A stretch of 64,000 bases of DNA from Saprospiraceae bacterium (GTDB lineage Bacteria > Bacteroidota > Bacteroidia > Chitinophagales > Saprospiraceae). The stretch is taken from assembly GCA_022841745.1 (NCBI GenBank), contig JALHQW010000018.1:6870-70869 (forward strand). The letters run 5' to 3'. Under the pieces are notes generated by a model. It did not search any database and was not told the DNA's origin. It saw only the letters and a list, made by a program, of their open reading frames with translations. Below, in pieces: positions 1 to 8,700 of the stretch (the stretch's first letter is position 1; each line of letters starts with the position of its first letter). A program made the translations under genes and the position numbers.

Positions 1-164
1 CGTACTTTTTTTTCTTGGCTTGGGAGAACCCTGTGGCTCTCCCGACCCTTCGGGATGCGCTAACCGGACTGCGCTACACCCCGTACTTTTTTTTTCTTGG
101 CTTGGGAGAACCCTGTGGCCCTCCCGACCCTTCGGGATGCGCTAACCGGACTGCGCTACACCCC
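1..164 (-). repeat. Two tandem tRNA-like repeat units (5' half resembles tRNA-Pro)
   Basis: Two near-identical units of about 81-82 bases (1-81 and 82-164). Read on the minus strand each begins GGGGTGTAGCGCAG, continues through a proper D-arm (GCGC stem, GG in the loop, GCGC) and then a TCCCG/CGGGA hairpin, exactly as the 5' half of a tRNA would. The expected T-arm and the 3' acceptor strand (ACACCCC) are missing; a GGGAGA/TCTCCC hairpin and an A-rich spacer follow instead, and the next unit starts directly. The copies differ at about one base plus one T in the homopolymer. I read them as degenerate tRNA-derived repeats rather than working tRNAs. The array may continue left of the window. Confidence 0.55.
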
Positions 165-210
165 ATTTAAGTTGGTAGTTTACAGTAGTTGCAAACGTTA
201 ATTTGTACTG

Positions 211-245
211 ACTGCAAACTGCCGATTGTTGACTGCCAACTCTTT
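211..245. repeat. Heptad array beside tRNA-Ser
   Basis: Five consecutive 7-base units can be read: ACTGCAA, ACTGCCG, ATTGTTG, ACTGCCA, ACTCTTT. The array lies between the tRNA-like repeats and the 3' end of tRNA-Ser. It belongs to the class of 7-bp-period intergenic arrays seen at other sites in this window. Confidence 0.5.
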
Positions 246-251
246 AGAAGG

Positions 252-340
252 CGGTGAGACCGGGATTCGAACCCGGGGTACCAGTTTCCCAGTACGACAG
301 TTTAGCAAACTGTTGGTTTCAGCCACTCACCCATCTCACC
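252..340 (-). tRNA. tRNA-Ser (anticodon GCU)
   Basis: The minus strand folds as a class II tRNA of 89 nt. The acceptor GGTGAGA pairs with TCTCACC followed by discriminator G. The anticodon loop TTGCTAA gives anticodon GCU (plus-strand 304-306). There is a long variable arm as expected for serine tRNAs, and a T-arm with GGTTCGAATCC. CCA is not encoded. A near-ideal Bacteroidota promoter lies about 24 bases upstream. Confidence 0.95.
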
Positions 341-363
341 TGTGGGTTTTGCCGAAGCGGGTG

Positions 364-394
364 CAAAGGTACGCCCCCTTTTCAAAAAACCAAA
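364..394 (-). promoter_or_regulatory. Promoter of tRNA-Ser
   Basis: On the minus strand TTTG (391-394), a 19-base spacer and TACCTTTG (364-371) match the Bacteroidota housekeeping promoter TTTG-N19-TAnnTTTG. The expected transcript start falls just upstream of the tRNA 5' end. Confidence 0.65.
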
Positions 395-448
395 TCTCAG
401 ATTAAATTTTTTGAATTATTTTTGGCACGATGGAAAAACCCCGCTCAA

Positions 449-1894
449 CTACTTTTCGTTCAGCGTCAAACGAATTTTTTTCTCCAGTTCAGCAACGGTA
501 TCCTTGAAAACGAGGTCAGTCTCCATCAAGTCTTGTACGGTCTTGATGGAATAGATGACAGTGCTGTGGTCTCGCCCGCCAAACATTTCACCTATATTTT
601 TCAAGGATTTGTCCGTTAGGTTTTTGGCGAGGTACATTGATAGCTGCCTTGCAATTACGATTTGGCGCTTACGGGTCTTGCCACCGAGTTTGTCCACGGG
701 CAAATCAAAATGGTCGGCCACCAGGTTCTTGATGAACTCCAATGTGATTTCCTTATTGATTTGGGTGACAAAATTTTTAACCACCTCTTTCGCCAAGTCA
801 ACGTCAATCTCCCGGCGGTTGAGCGACGATTGTGCGATGACCGAGACCAGCACACCTTCCAGCTCACGGATGTTGTTCTGGATGTGGTAACAGATGAACT
901 CCACCACACTGTTGGGAAGCTCAACGCCTTCCCGGTTCATCTTGGACTCCAGGATGGCTACCCTCGTCTCGAAGTCAGGCACTTGGAGGTCAGCAGAAAG
1001 CCCCCATTTGAAACGGGAAATCAGGCGCTCCTCCATACCGTCCAAATCTTTCGGCGGTCGGTCGGATGTAAGGATGATTTGTTTGCCGCCTTGGTGCAAC
1101 TGATTGAAGATGTGGAAGAAAATCTCCTGGGTCTTCTGTTTGTTGGCCAAGAACTGGATGTCGTCCACGATGAGCACGTCCACCATTTGGTAGAAGTTCA
1201 CAAAATCGTTGACGGCGTTGTTCTTGATGGAGTCAATGATTTGGCCCGTGAATTTTTCTGAAGAAACATACAAGACCGACTTGCCTTCGTGCAGTCTGAG
1301 CACTTCGTTGCCAACGGCGTGGGCAAGATGCGTTTTGCCCAAGCCCACATCGCCAAAAATCACCAAGGGGTTAAAAGCCGTGCCACCGGGCTTTTTGGCT
1401 ACTGCATGGCCAGCAGAACGGGCCAAGCGATTGCAGTCGCCTTCTATAAAGGTACCAAACGTGTAGTTTGGATTGAGTTGTGATTCAATCTTTAGTTTTT
1501 TGATACCGGGTATTACAAATGGGTTCTTGATGCTTGTCGTATCAATGCTGCCGGGGCTGATATTGTTTGCCGGGGCGACATGGGTGGTCACATTCGTTTC
1601 AGGGGACTTCGTGGCATCCTCACTCCTTGATTGGCGCATACCGGGTGAAAGAATCTGGTACTCCAAACGACCTTTGTCGCCAAGCTCCTTGCGGATGGAC
1701 ATTTTCAACAGCGAGACATAATGCTCCTCTAACCATTCATAAAAAAACTTGTTGGGCACTTGTATTGTAAGTGCATTGTTTTCAAGTCGGATGGGTCGAA
1801 TAGGCTCAAACCAAGTCTTGAAACTCTGTCCGTTCACGTTCCTTCGTATGACGTGCAGACAACTATCCCATACCTTTACGCAATCCTTTACCAT
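449..1894 (-). CDS. dnaA: Chromosomal replication initiator protein DnaA
   Basis: DnaA binds DnaA boxes at oriC, opens the duplex and helps load the replicative helicase. The 481-residue protein has the normal layout: an N-terminal interaction domain (about 1-90), a variable linker, an AAA+ core with Walker A GDVGLGKTH and Walker B VLIVDDIQF, and a C-terminal helix-turn-helix DNA-binding domain with the signature GRDHSTV near residue 440. Length fits the family (450-480 in Bacteroidota). The ATG at 1894 gives the conserved N-terminus. It reads away from an AT-rich 370-base gap and is not followed by dnaN here. A TAnnTTTG element lies upstream. Confidence 0.97.
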   Translation of the reverse strand: MVKDCVKVWDSCLHVIRRNVNGQSFKTWFEPIRPIRLENNALTIQVPNKFFYEWLEEHYVSLLKMSIRKELGDKGRLEYQILSPGMRQSRSEDATKSPETNVTTHVAPANNISPGSIDTTSIKNPFVIPGIKKLKIESQLNPNYTFGTFIEGDCNRLARSAGHAVAKKPGGTAFNPLVIFGDVGLGKTHLAHAVGNEVLRLHEGKSVLYVSSEKFTGQIIDSIKNNAVNDFVNFYQMVDVLIVDDIQFLANKQKTQEIFFHIFNQLHQGGKQIILTSDRPPKDLDGMEERLISRFKWGLSADLQVPDFETRVAILESKMNREGVELPNSVVEFICYHIQNNIRELEGVLVSVIAQSSLNRREIDVDLAKEVVKNFVTQINKEITLEFIKNLVADHFDLPVDKLGGKTRKRQIVIARQLSMYLAKNLTDKSLKNIGEMFGGRDHSTVIYSIKTVQDLMETDLVFKDTVAELEKKIRLTLNEK

Positions 1895-1949
1895 TCTCCA
1901 AATATGTTGGAAGTTAAAAATTAAGGTTTCAGTTCCCGTCCTTTTCGGG

Positions 1950-1957
1950 CAAAAATA
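1950..1957 (-). promoter_or_regulatory. Promoter -7 element for dnaA
   Basis: Minus strand TATTTTTG matches TAnnTTTG, about 55 bases before the dnaA start. No clear -33 TTTG at the usual spacing was seen. Confidence 0.45.
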
Positions 1958-2221
1958 GTATCAGTAAATCAGGAAGTGACTCTAAGTGAATGCTCTGGGC
2001 ACTTGGAAGCAATTACGATCTTTTATAAAAAACACCGTCATGCGTCTTTGATTGGAGAGGTGCAAAGGTGTGTAAATTCCATCAATACAGCCACGCTATT
2101 TTCGATTTTTTTTTTCATTTTTTTTGAAAAAAAATGACCAGAAAAAGCTGCAAAATCATAAACGGCTCAAAATCAAAGAGATAGCTTATAAATAACATAA
2201 CTATCTGATAATCAAATATTT
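1958..2221. other. AT-rich intergenic region upstream of dnaA
   Basis: No ORF of note. Long A/T runs lie around 2100-2135. One site, TGTGTAAAT at 2069-2077, matches the inverse of the DnaA-box consensus TTWTNCACA at eight of nine positions. A single imperfect box does not make an origin, so I do not call oriC here. Confidence 0.3.
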
Positions 2222-2258
2222 AAAAACCCGCCCATTGATAATCAGCAAGTTATGAACG
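2222..2258 (-). terminator. Imperfect terminator after the DUF7935-type gene
   Basis: On the minus strand ACCCG...CGGGT, extended by TCAT/ATGG with bulges, is followed by TTTTTAAA directly downstream of the 2264-2797 gene. Confidence 0.45.
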
Positions 2259-2263
2259 GGTAT

Positions 2264-2797
2264 TTACATCAACAATGAGGCCTCCTTCTTGATGGCAGAT
2301 AAGGCGGTGTTGAGCGAGTTGGCCGATTGGCTCTCAGACTGAGATAAAAGTACCCCGGCAAGCTCCTTTGAAGAGCCCCTTGGATCCACTTGTTCGTACA
2401 ATCCATTTATGTCGAGCACGGTGTTGTCCCTGGCAATTTTGATGATTTGCCAAAGTTGCTCACTCACGTAAACTTGTTGTGTGATATTGTATTCAAACTC
2501 CTGCTGAATGGTTATCAGCATGGCCATGCGAAGTGCTGCATTTGTCTGTTCCTCCTCCCGGAGCCGCAACATCAGGCTGGGCACAGCAATCCTTTCACAA
2601 AAAAGCGAAAGTCTTTCATAAGCTTGCAACCTTGAAGGGATAGTGGTGCCACTTTGATTCTGCTTGAATTCCAATACCCTTAGCTGGTACTGTTTATCGA
2701 GGTAGGTCTTCATCAGGTGATGCACCGTGAAGTAAACGACCAACGCTGGAACCGTAATTTTAATAATCTCAAGTAGGGCTATCAACCAGTTTGACAT
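2264..2797 (-). CDS. Membrane-anchored DUF7935-type hypothetical protein
   Basis: This 177-residue protein has one N-terminal hydrophobic segment (about residues 4-25, starting MSNWLIALLEIIKITVPALV) followed by a charged, mostly helical soluble part. It resembles the Bacteroidota-conserved DUF7935 family, whose function is unknown. The N-in membrane anchor with a cytoplasmic or periplasmic helical domain is what can be seen; no catalytic motif is apparent. It is transcribed alone, away from the HesB-type gene, with its own TAnnTTTG element at 2865-2872. Confidence 0.65.
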   Translation of the reverse strand: MSNWLIALLEIIKITVPALVVYFTVHHLMKTYLDKQYQLRVLEFKQNQSGTTIPSRLQAYERLSLFCERIAVPSLMLRLREEEQTNAALRMAMLITIQQEFEYNITQQVYVSEQLWQIIKIARDNTVLDINGLYEQVDPRGSSKELAGVLLSQSESQSANSLNTALSAIKKEASLLM

Positions 2798-2864
2798 GGT
2801 GTTTGTTTTTCGTTCTTAACGCTTGAATGGCCTTTGGAAACAAGGCCCCGATTTTTTGGGGGCG

Positions 2865-2872
2865 CAAAGCTA
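2865..2872 (-). promoter_or_regulatory. Promoter -7 element for the DUF7935-type gene
   Basis: Minus strand TAGCTTTG matches TAnnTTTG about 70 bases before the ATG at 2797. Confidence 0.45.
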
Positions 2873-2961
2873 CTCGAATCCCTGAATTTGAAAAATCATT
2901 TTCCTTGGCGCAACCATTCAACCTTCTGGCTTGTTTTGAGCGAATATTTGTCATTTTTCCC

Positions 2962-2969
2962 TAATTTTG
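2962..2969 (+). promoter_or_regulatory. Promoter -7 element for the HesB/IscA-type gene
   Basis: TAATTTTG matches TAnnTTTG. A TTTG lies 23 bases upstream (2935-2938). The ATG at 2990 is 20 bases downstream, which supports that start over an upstream in-frame ATG at 2834. Confidence 0.55.
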
Positions 2970-2989
2970 TGGACAAAAAATTTAAAAAT

Positions 2990-3337
2990 ATGTCAACGAC
3001 CACTGCGGCACTGCCCATCAACCTTACAAATGGCGCCATTGAACAGTTACATTCCATCATGGAAAGCCAAAATATCCCCAACGACCACGGCCTCCGCATT
3101 GGGGTAAAAGGTGGTGGGTGCTCCGGTTTTTCTTATGTGTTAGGGTTTGATGCCAAAAAAGACAACGATGATGAGTTTGAGGTGGGCGGCTTGCGCATCC
3201 TAATGGAAAAGGCACATGCCATCTATTTATTGGGGATGGAAATTGACTGGGTGGAAGGGCTTGGCAACCGGGGTTTCTCCTTCAATAACCCCAACGCCTC
3301 TTCTACCTGTGGTTGTGGCACTTCTTTCTCGGCTTGA
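2990..3337 (+). CDS. Iron-sulfur cluster carrier, HesB/IscA/SufA family
   Basis: A-type Fe-S carriers receive clusters from the SUF or ISC scaffold and pass them to apo-proteins. The 115-residue product has the family length and all three conserved cysteines: GGGCSGFSY near residue 42 and CGCG at the C-terminus. The start at 2990 is chosen because it gives the usual N-terminus and sits just behind a TAnnTTTG promoter; the longer frame from 2834 adds an unrelated leader. No other suf/isc genes are adjacent. A strong terminator follows. Confidence 0.92.
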   Translation: MSTTTAALPINLTNGAIEQLHSIMESQNIPNDHGLRIGVKGGGCSGFSYVLGFDAKKDNDDEFEVGGLRILMEKAHAIYLLGMEIDWVEGLGNRGFSFNNPNASSTCGCGTSFSA

Positions 3338-3362
3338 TTCTAATCGCAGACCTTAAATTTCA

Positions 3363-3394
3363 AAAGCCCGGAAGGTTTCCCCGCCGGGCTTTTT
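3363..3394 (+). terminator. Rho-independent terminator after the HesB/IscA-type gene
   Basis: AAAGCCCGG and CCGGGCTTTTT form a GC-rich stem with a short loop and a T-run, right after the stop codon at 3337. Confidence 0.85.
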
Positions 3395-3429
3395 CGTTGG
3401 CCAAAGCCAATAAATGAATACTGGGTGTT

Positions 3430-3616
3430 CTAACGTAAAGCCGGTTTCAAAAAAACGGTTTTACCCTCAAGCCTACGATTGGGAATCAAAACATACCAAT
3501 TGGTATTGTTCTGGTGATACGTGACCGATTCGCTTGTAATGAACTAATGGCGGGTAAAAGGAGGTAAAAAATGTCTTCCCGAAAAACTTGTTACCTAAAA
3601 GAAATTGTGGAATCAT
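3430..3616 (-). pseudogene. Small ORF with an apparent frameshift
   Basis: On the minus strand an ATG at 3616 opens a 47-codon frame that ends soon after YKRIGHVSPEQYQLV. Skipping one base there joins a second frame reading LIPNRRLEGKTVFLKPALR before a TAG at 3430. The two parts together would make a basic peptide of about 63 residues. A TAnnTTTG element (TATCTTTG, 3629-3636) sits just before the ATG. I do not recognise the family. It may be a decayed small gene, a sequencing error or chance. Confidence 0.3.
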
Positions 3617-3628
3617 TTCCAACGGGGC

Positions 3629-3636
3629 CAAAGATA
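3629..3636 (-). promoter_or_regulatory. Promoter -7 element in the 3395-3718 gap
   Basis: Minus strand TATCTTTG matches TAnnTTTG. The only thing downstream is the small broken ORF at 3430-3616. Apart from these two items I see nothing in the gap between 3395 and 3718. Confidence 0.35.
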
Positions 3637-3718
3637 CACTTCAAGCCTGACTTTACACCTAATCGCTTGATTTTCAGTAGAAATACCGATTGAGTTAGTA
3701 CGTATTTTAAATCATCCC

Positions 3719-5614
3719 CTACCCCAGTGCCTCCTGCGCCTCCATCCATTCCATCATAGCTCCGTCCAGTTCAGCTTTCAACTTAGCATATTCGTCCAGC
3801 ACCTTTTGGCTATCGGGCCTTTGGTAAAAATCGGACAACGCCATCCGGCTTTCAATGTCTGAGATTTTGGCTTCCAACTGTTCTACTTTTTTCTCAGCAG
3901 TGGCAATGGTTCGCTGCATGGCTTTTCGCTCGTCATTGTTTAGGGCTTTTTGCTGCGCAACGACAGTAGAGGATTTGGTTGCCAATTCGACATCCCTCAT
4001 ATTGTCCAACTTCCGTTTTTCAAGGAAATAGTTTACGTCCCCAAGGTAGGTGTGCAGTTTTTTATCCCTGAACTCTACGGTGGTCGTAGTCATTTCTGCC
4101 ATGAAATCACGGTCGTGGGAAACGACGAGCAAAGTGCCTTCAAATTCATTAATGGCCGCTTTCAGCACCTCCTTCGACAACATGTCCAAGTGGTTGGTAG
4201 GCTCGTCCAATACCAAAAAGTTGATGGGGCGCAGCAGCAAGCAGGCCATTGCCAGCCTTGCCCGTTCACCACCCGATAGCACGGATACCTTCTTGTCCTG
4301 GTCTTCACCACTAAAAAGGAAGGAACCAAGGACATTGCGCAGCTTCGTCCGCATTTCAGGCGGCGAGTGGTTTTCCATCGTCTCCAGCAGGGTTATTTTT
4401 GGATTCAATTCCTCTGCTTGGTTTTGGGCATAGTAGCCGATATGAACATTGTGGCCAATTTTTACCTCGCCCGAAGTGGGTTGCAGGTGGTTCACGATCA
4501 TTTTCGCCAAAGTTGTCTTGCCCATGCCGTTTTGGCCCACAAACGCTACCCGCTGGCCCCGCTCAAGGGTCAAATCCACATGGTTCAGCACGTTCAGGCT
4601 GCCGTAACTTTTCGACAAGTCCTTTACTTCGGCCACAATGACCCCGCTGCGTGGGCAATCTGGCCAGTGAATGTTCATCGTACTTGTGTCCACTTCATCC
4701 ACCTCGATGCGGTCAATCTTGTCCAACTTTTTTTGCATGGACTGCGCCATGGTGGTCTTGTTGGCCTTGGCCATAAAACGGCTGATGGTCTTTTCCATCT
4801 GGTCAATCACCTTTTGCTGGTTGTTGGCGGCGGCAGACATTTTCTCTCGGCGCTCTGCACGCAGCTCCACGTATTTCGAGTAGTTGGCCTTGTAGTCATA
4901 GACCTTTCCCAGCTCTATTTCGATGGTTCGTTTGGTGACGTTGTCAAGGAAAGTTTTATCGTGCGAAATGACGACGACCGATCCTTCGTAATTCTGCAAG
5001 AACTCTTCCAACCAAATAATGGATTCAATGTCGAGGTGGTTGGTAGGCTCATCCAAGAGTAGGAAGTCGGGGCGCTGTAGCAGCATCTTTGCTAACTCGA
5101 TACGCATCTGCCAGCCACCACTGAACTCATCGGTGAGGCGTGTAAAGTCACTTTGTTTGAAACCAAGTCCCTTTAAAATCTTCTCGGCCTCGCCCTGGGT
5201 ATTCACCCCATCCAACAGATGGAAATGGTGGTCGAGGTCGCTCATTTCGGTGAGCAAATCCATGTAGGCATCGCTCTCGTAATCAGTGCGCACCTCCAGT
5301 TCCTTGTGGATTTCGGCGAGGCGCTTTTCAATTCGCTTGGTTTCATCAAAAGCCGTCATTGCCTCCTCCATCACGGTCTTGCCTTTTGGGATGCTCATGT
5401 CCTGGTGCAAAAAGCCCAGCGTGGAGGCCGTAGGGCGCTGGATATTGCCGTCGTCCGGCCTTATGTTGCCAGCTATGACTTTGAGAAGCGTTGACTTTCC
5501 TGCCCCATTCCGGCCAACGAGGCCAATGCGTTCCTTCTCACCTATGGTAAAACTGACTCGGTCGAGCAGGGTACGGTCTCCGTATTTTATGAAAATATTG
5601 GCGGCTGATAACAT
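3719..5614 (-). CDS. ABC-F family ATPase (Uup/EttA-like)
   Basis: ABC-F proteins are soluble double ATPases that act on the ribosome (translation factors or antibiotic protection) and are not transporters. The 631 residues hold two complete ATP-binding cassettes: Walker A GRNGAGKST and GQNGMGKTT, signatures FSGGWQMR and LSGGERAR, and Walker B LLLDEPTNHLD / LVLDEPTNHLD. Between them is a charged linker (the P-site interaction motif region), and a C-terminal coiled coil follows from about 540. There are no membrane segments. Four perfect copies of the heptamer GATTGCG end 4 bases before the ATG. Confidence 0.92.
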   Translation of the reverse strand: MLSAANIFIKYGDRTLLDRVSFTIGEKERIGLVGRNGAGKSTLLKVIAGNIRPDDGNIQRPTASTLGFLHQDMSIPKGKTVMEEAMTAFDETKRIEKRLAEIHKELEVRTDYESDAYMDLLTEMSDLDHHFHLLDGVNTQGEAEKILKGLGFKQSDFTRLTDEFSGGWQMRIELAKMLLQRPDFLLLDEPTNHLDIESIIWLEEFLQNYEGSVVVISHDKTFLDNVTKRTIEIELGKVYDYKANYSKYVELRAERREKMSAAANNQQKVIDQMEKTISRFMAKANKTTMAQSMQKKLDKIDRIEVDEVDTSTMNIHWPDCPRSGVIVAEVKDLSKSYGSLNVLNHVDLTLERGQRVAFVGQNGMGKTTLAKMIVNHLQPTSGEVKIGHNVHIGYYAQNQAEELNPKITLLETMENHSPPEMRTKLRNVLGSFLFSGEDQDKKVSVLSGGERARLAMACLLLRPINFLVLDEPTNHLDMLSKEVLKAAINEFEGTLLVVSHDRDFMAEMTTTTVEFRDKKLHTYLGDVNYFLEKRKLDNMRDVELATKSSTVVAQQKALNNDERKAMQRTIATAEKKVEQLEAKISDIESRMALSDFYQRPDSQKVLDEYAKLKAELDGAMMEWMEAQEALG

Positions 5615-5618
5615 TTTA

Positions 5619-5646
5619 GATTGCGGATTGCGGATTGCGGATTGCG
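5619..5646. repeat. Four perfect GATTGCG heptamers before the ABC-F start codon
   Basis: GATTGCG repeats four times without change at 5619-5646. The array lies inside the 5' leader of the ABC-F gene (ATG at 5614), between the TAnnTTTG element and the start codon. The same heptamer recurs at 40068-40118, again next to a start codon. Confidence 0.8.
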
Positions 5647-5705
5647 GCTAATGCCATGATAACCCTTAAATCCGTGGTTTTAACACCGATTCTTTTTTCG
5701 GGGCG

Positions 5706-5713
5706 CAAAGGTA
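5706..5713 (-). promoter_or_regulatory. Promoter -7 element for the ABC-F gene
   Basis: Minus strand TACCTTTG matches TAnnTTTG. A TTTG lies only 15 bases further upstream (5729-5732). The predicted leader is about 90 bases and includes the GATTGCG array. Confidence 0.45.
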
Positions 5714-5798
5714 AGCAACCTGTTGTGTCAAATGGCATTCAGGTTTAGTTTTTGAGAAATGAAATCAGAAATAACTATGACTTACCATTTTATTCGAG

Positions 5799-8700
5799 CT
5801 AAAGTTTTATGACCTCCTCAACCCATTCTTCTCGCTCGTTTTTTAAGATTAAAAAATAAGAGCCGCTCGGTAAATGCCCAAAATCAAACGAGTGGCTGCC
5901 ACTGAATGTAGCATTCATTTGCTTAAAGAAAACCACCTTGCCCTCCAAGTCTTTCAGAAACAGTTGCAGGGCAACAGGTTCATTTATGGTCAACTCCAAT
6001 TGGAGCTGCTGACTGAATGGATTGGGGCGTATTTGAACTGCTTGAAGTTCAGGGATGCTTATTGCTGAATTCCATGAAACGTAAATGCTATTGGAAATGC
6101 CCGAGCAGCCATTGCCGTCGGTTACTTCAACCGTGTAATCCCCCTCCAAAATACCGCCTTCAAATACATTGTAGTTGCTGCTGTTTGCTCCTTGAATGGC
6201 AACGCCATTTCTATACCATTGATAACTGGCGAATACGCCGTTCACTTCTAAGATAAACTCATTCCCATTCTGGTTAGCGATGACGGGTAATGGGCTTGAA
6301 AATTGTGCTGCCAGAATGAAGTTTTCGATAAACAAACAGCCCTCCACAGTCGTCACAGACACACTGTACTCCCCCGCTGACAGACCAGTGAGGTCAAATC
6401 CAATGCTCCCATCGCTCCAGTTTACGCCAGCTACGCCACTGCTCGAATTGATAAGCGTCAAGTGAATACTCCCATCGCTATCGCCTGAACAGAACACACT
6501 ATTTACCTCCGCTGAAACCGATACAGCATTGGATGAATCCACTACAAAAGTTGCTTCAAAAACACATCCCTCAACACTGCCTACGTTCACGGTGTAAGCA
6601 CCAGCGGCCAAGTTGGTTCGGTCAAGATCAATGCTTCCATCGCTCCAAATAACAACGAAGGTTGGCACATTTACGGTCAAATCAATGCTGCCATCTGCCT
6701 GGCCGAGGCAAGTAATATCTGTTACCTGGCCTGTTACCGAAAAGCTGTTCAAGGAAATCACTTCAAATCCTGTTTCAAAAATGCAGCCTTCAGCACTCGT
6801 CAAGGTGACACTGTAACCGCCAGCCGATAAGCCTGTGCGGTCAAAATCCATGTTCCCATCATTCCAAAGGACGGTGGTGGGCGGAGCGCCGGAGCCAACT
6901 ATTGTCAAGTCAATACTGCCACTTGCCGCCTCAGCACAAGGCACATCAGTCGTTGCTCCGAGCAATGAAATGGAGTTCAAGTTGCCGATCTCAAATGTTT
7001 CTTCGATAACACAACCTTCCGCACTTGTTAAGGTCACGCTATATGCGCCAGCCAGCAAACCCGTTCGGTCGGGTTCAGTGCTGCCATCATTCCAAAGGAC
7101 GGAGGCGGGCGGCGCATTGGAGCCAAGTATCGTCAAGTCAATACTGCCACTTGCCGCCTCAGCACATGGCACGTCACTCGTTGCTCCGAGCAATGAAACG
7201 GCGTTTGAGTTGCTGACCGCAAATATTTCCTCGATAACACAACCTTCCGCACTTGTTAAGGTCACGCTATATTCGCCAGCCGACAAACCAGTGCGGTCGG
7301 GTTCATTGCTGCCATCATTCCAAATAACGGAGGCATTGGTCAGGTTGGAGCCTTCTAAGATTAAGTCAATGCCGCCGTTTGCTGCCTCGACACAAGGCAC
7401 ATCGGCCACGATTCCCGATAATGAAATAGTCGGCGCAACACTAATGGTAAAAGCTTCCTCCAACACACAGCCTTCGGCGCTGGTTACGGTCACGCTGTAA
7501 ATGCCTGCCGCCAAGCCTGTACGGTCAAACTCGTTACTGCCATCGTTCCAAAGTACGGATACGTTGGGCAGATTCGAGCCTTCCAAGGTTAGGTCTATGC
7601 TGCCATTCGTCGCTTCGGCGCAGGGCACTCCCTCAACATTGCCCGATAGGGATAAAATGGCCGCCACCGTTATGTCAAAATTCGCTTCGAAAACACAGCC
7701 TTCTGAACTTGTGACCGTCACGGCATATTGGCCAGCCGCCAGGCCCGTGCGAACCAGAGCGGAGCTGCCATCACTCCAAAGCACAGCGGCAGGGGCTGTA
7801 TTCGAGCCTACCAGCGACAAATGGATGCTGCCGTCGTCGGCATTTGAGCAGGGGATATTGTTTACCACACTTGAAAGGGAGATGGAATTGGAAACAGCGA
7901 TGGTGAACGTTTCCTCGAAGGTGCATCCTTCCGCACTTGTGACCGTCACGGCATAGTCCCCAGCCGACAAGCCTGTTCGGTTAAGGTCAGTATTGCCATC
8001 GCTCCAGATGGCACTTATTGCAGTCGATCCATTCAATACGACACCAATGCTGCCATTGGCAGCTTCGGGGCAAGGCACGTTAGTTACAGTGCCAGTAAGC
8101 GCTGCATTGGATGAAAGAGCGACCTCATAGGTTTCAACTCGGCTGCAACCTTCTGTACTTGTCACGGTAATGCTATATTGCCCAGCAACTAATCCGGTGC
8201 GGTCAAGTTCAGTACTGCCATCGCTCCAAACAATAGCTGCTGGAGGGTTGGACGTACCTATCAGTGTTAAATCTATGCCGCCATTGGATGCATTTGGGCA
8301 ACTCACATCGACAACATTGGCCACGAGCGACAGACTATTCAAGGCAATAATTTCAAACATTGCCTCCAAGATGCAGCCTTCTGCACTCGTCAGTGTCACG
8401 TTGTATTCACCAACTGCCAAATTCGTCCGTTGCAATCCCGTGACGCCGTCACTCCATACCACCGAGGTGGGCGCAGCATTTGTTCCCGCTAACACCAATT
8501 GTATATTTCCATCGGCTTCGCCAATGCAGGTTACGTTCGTGATGCTACTAACCATTGAAATGGGGTTGTTTACGGTAAGTGTAAATGCTGCTTCAAAAAC
8601 ACAACCTTCCGCACTCGTGACGGTCACGCTGTACTGCCCAGCCGCCAAGCCATTCCTATCTAAATCTGCACTGCCGTCGCTCCAGGTTACCGTGGCTGGT

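Noticed and set aside
1958-2221. Possible oriC upstream of dnaA
   Set aside because: Only one near-consensus DnaA box (2069-2077) was found and no cluster; AT-richness alone is not enough.
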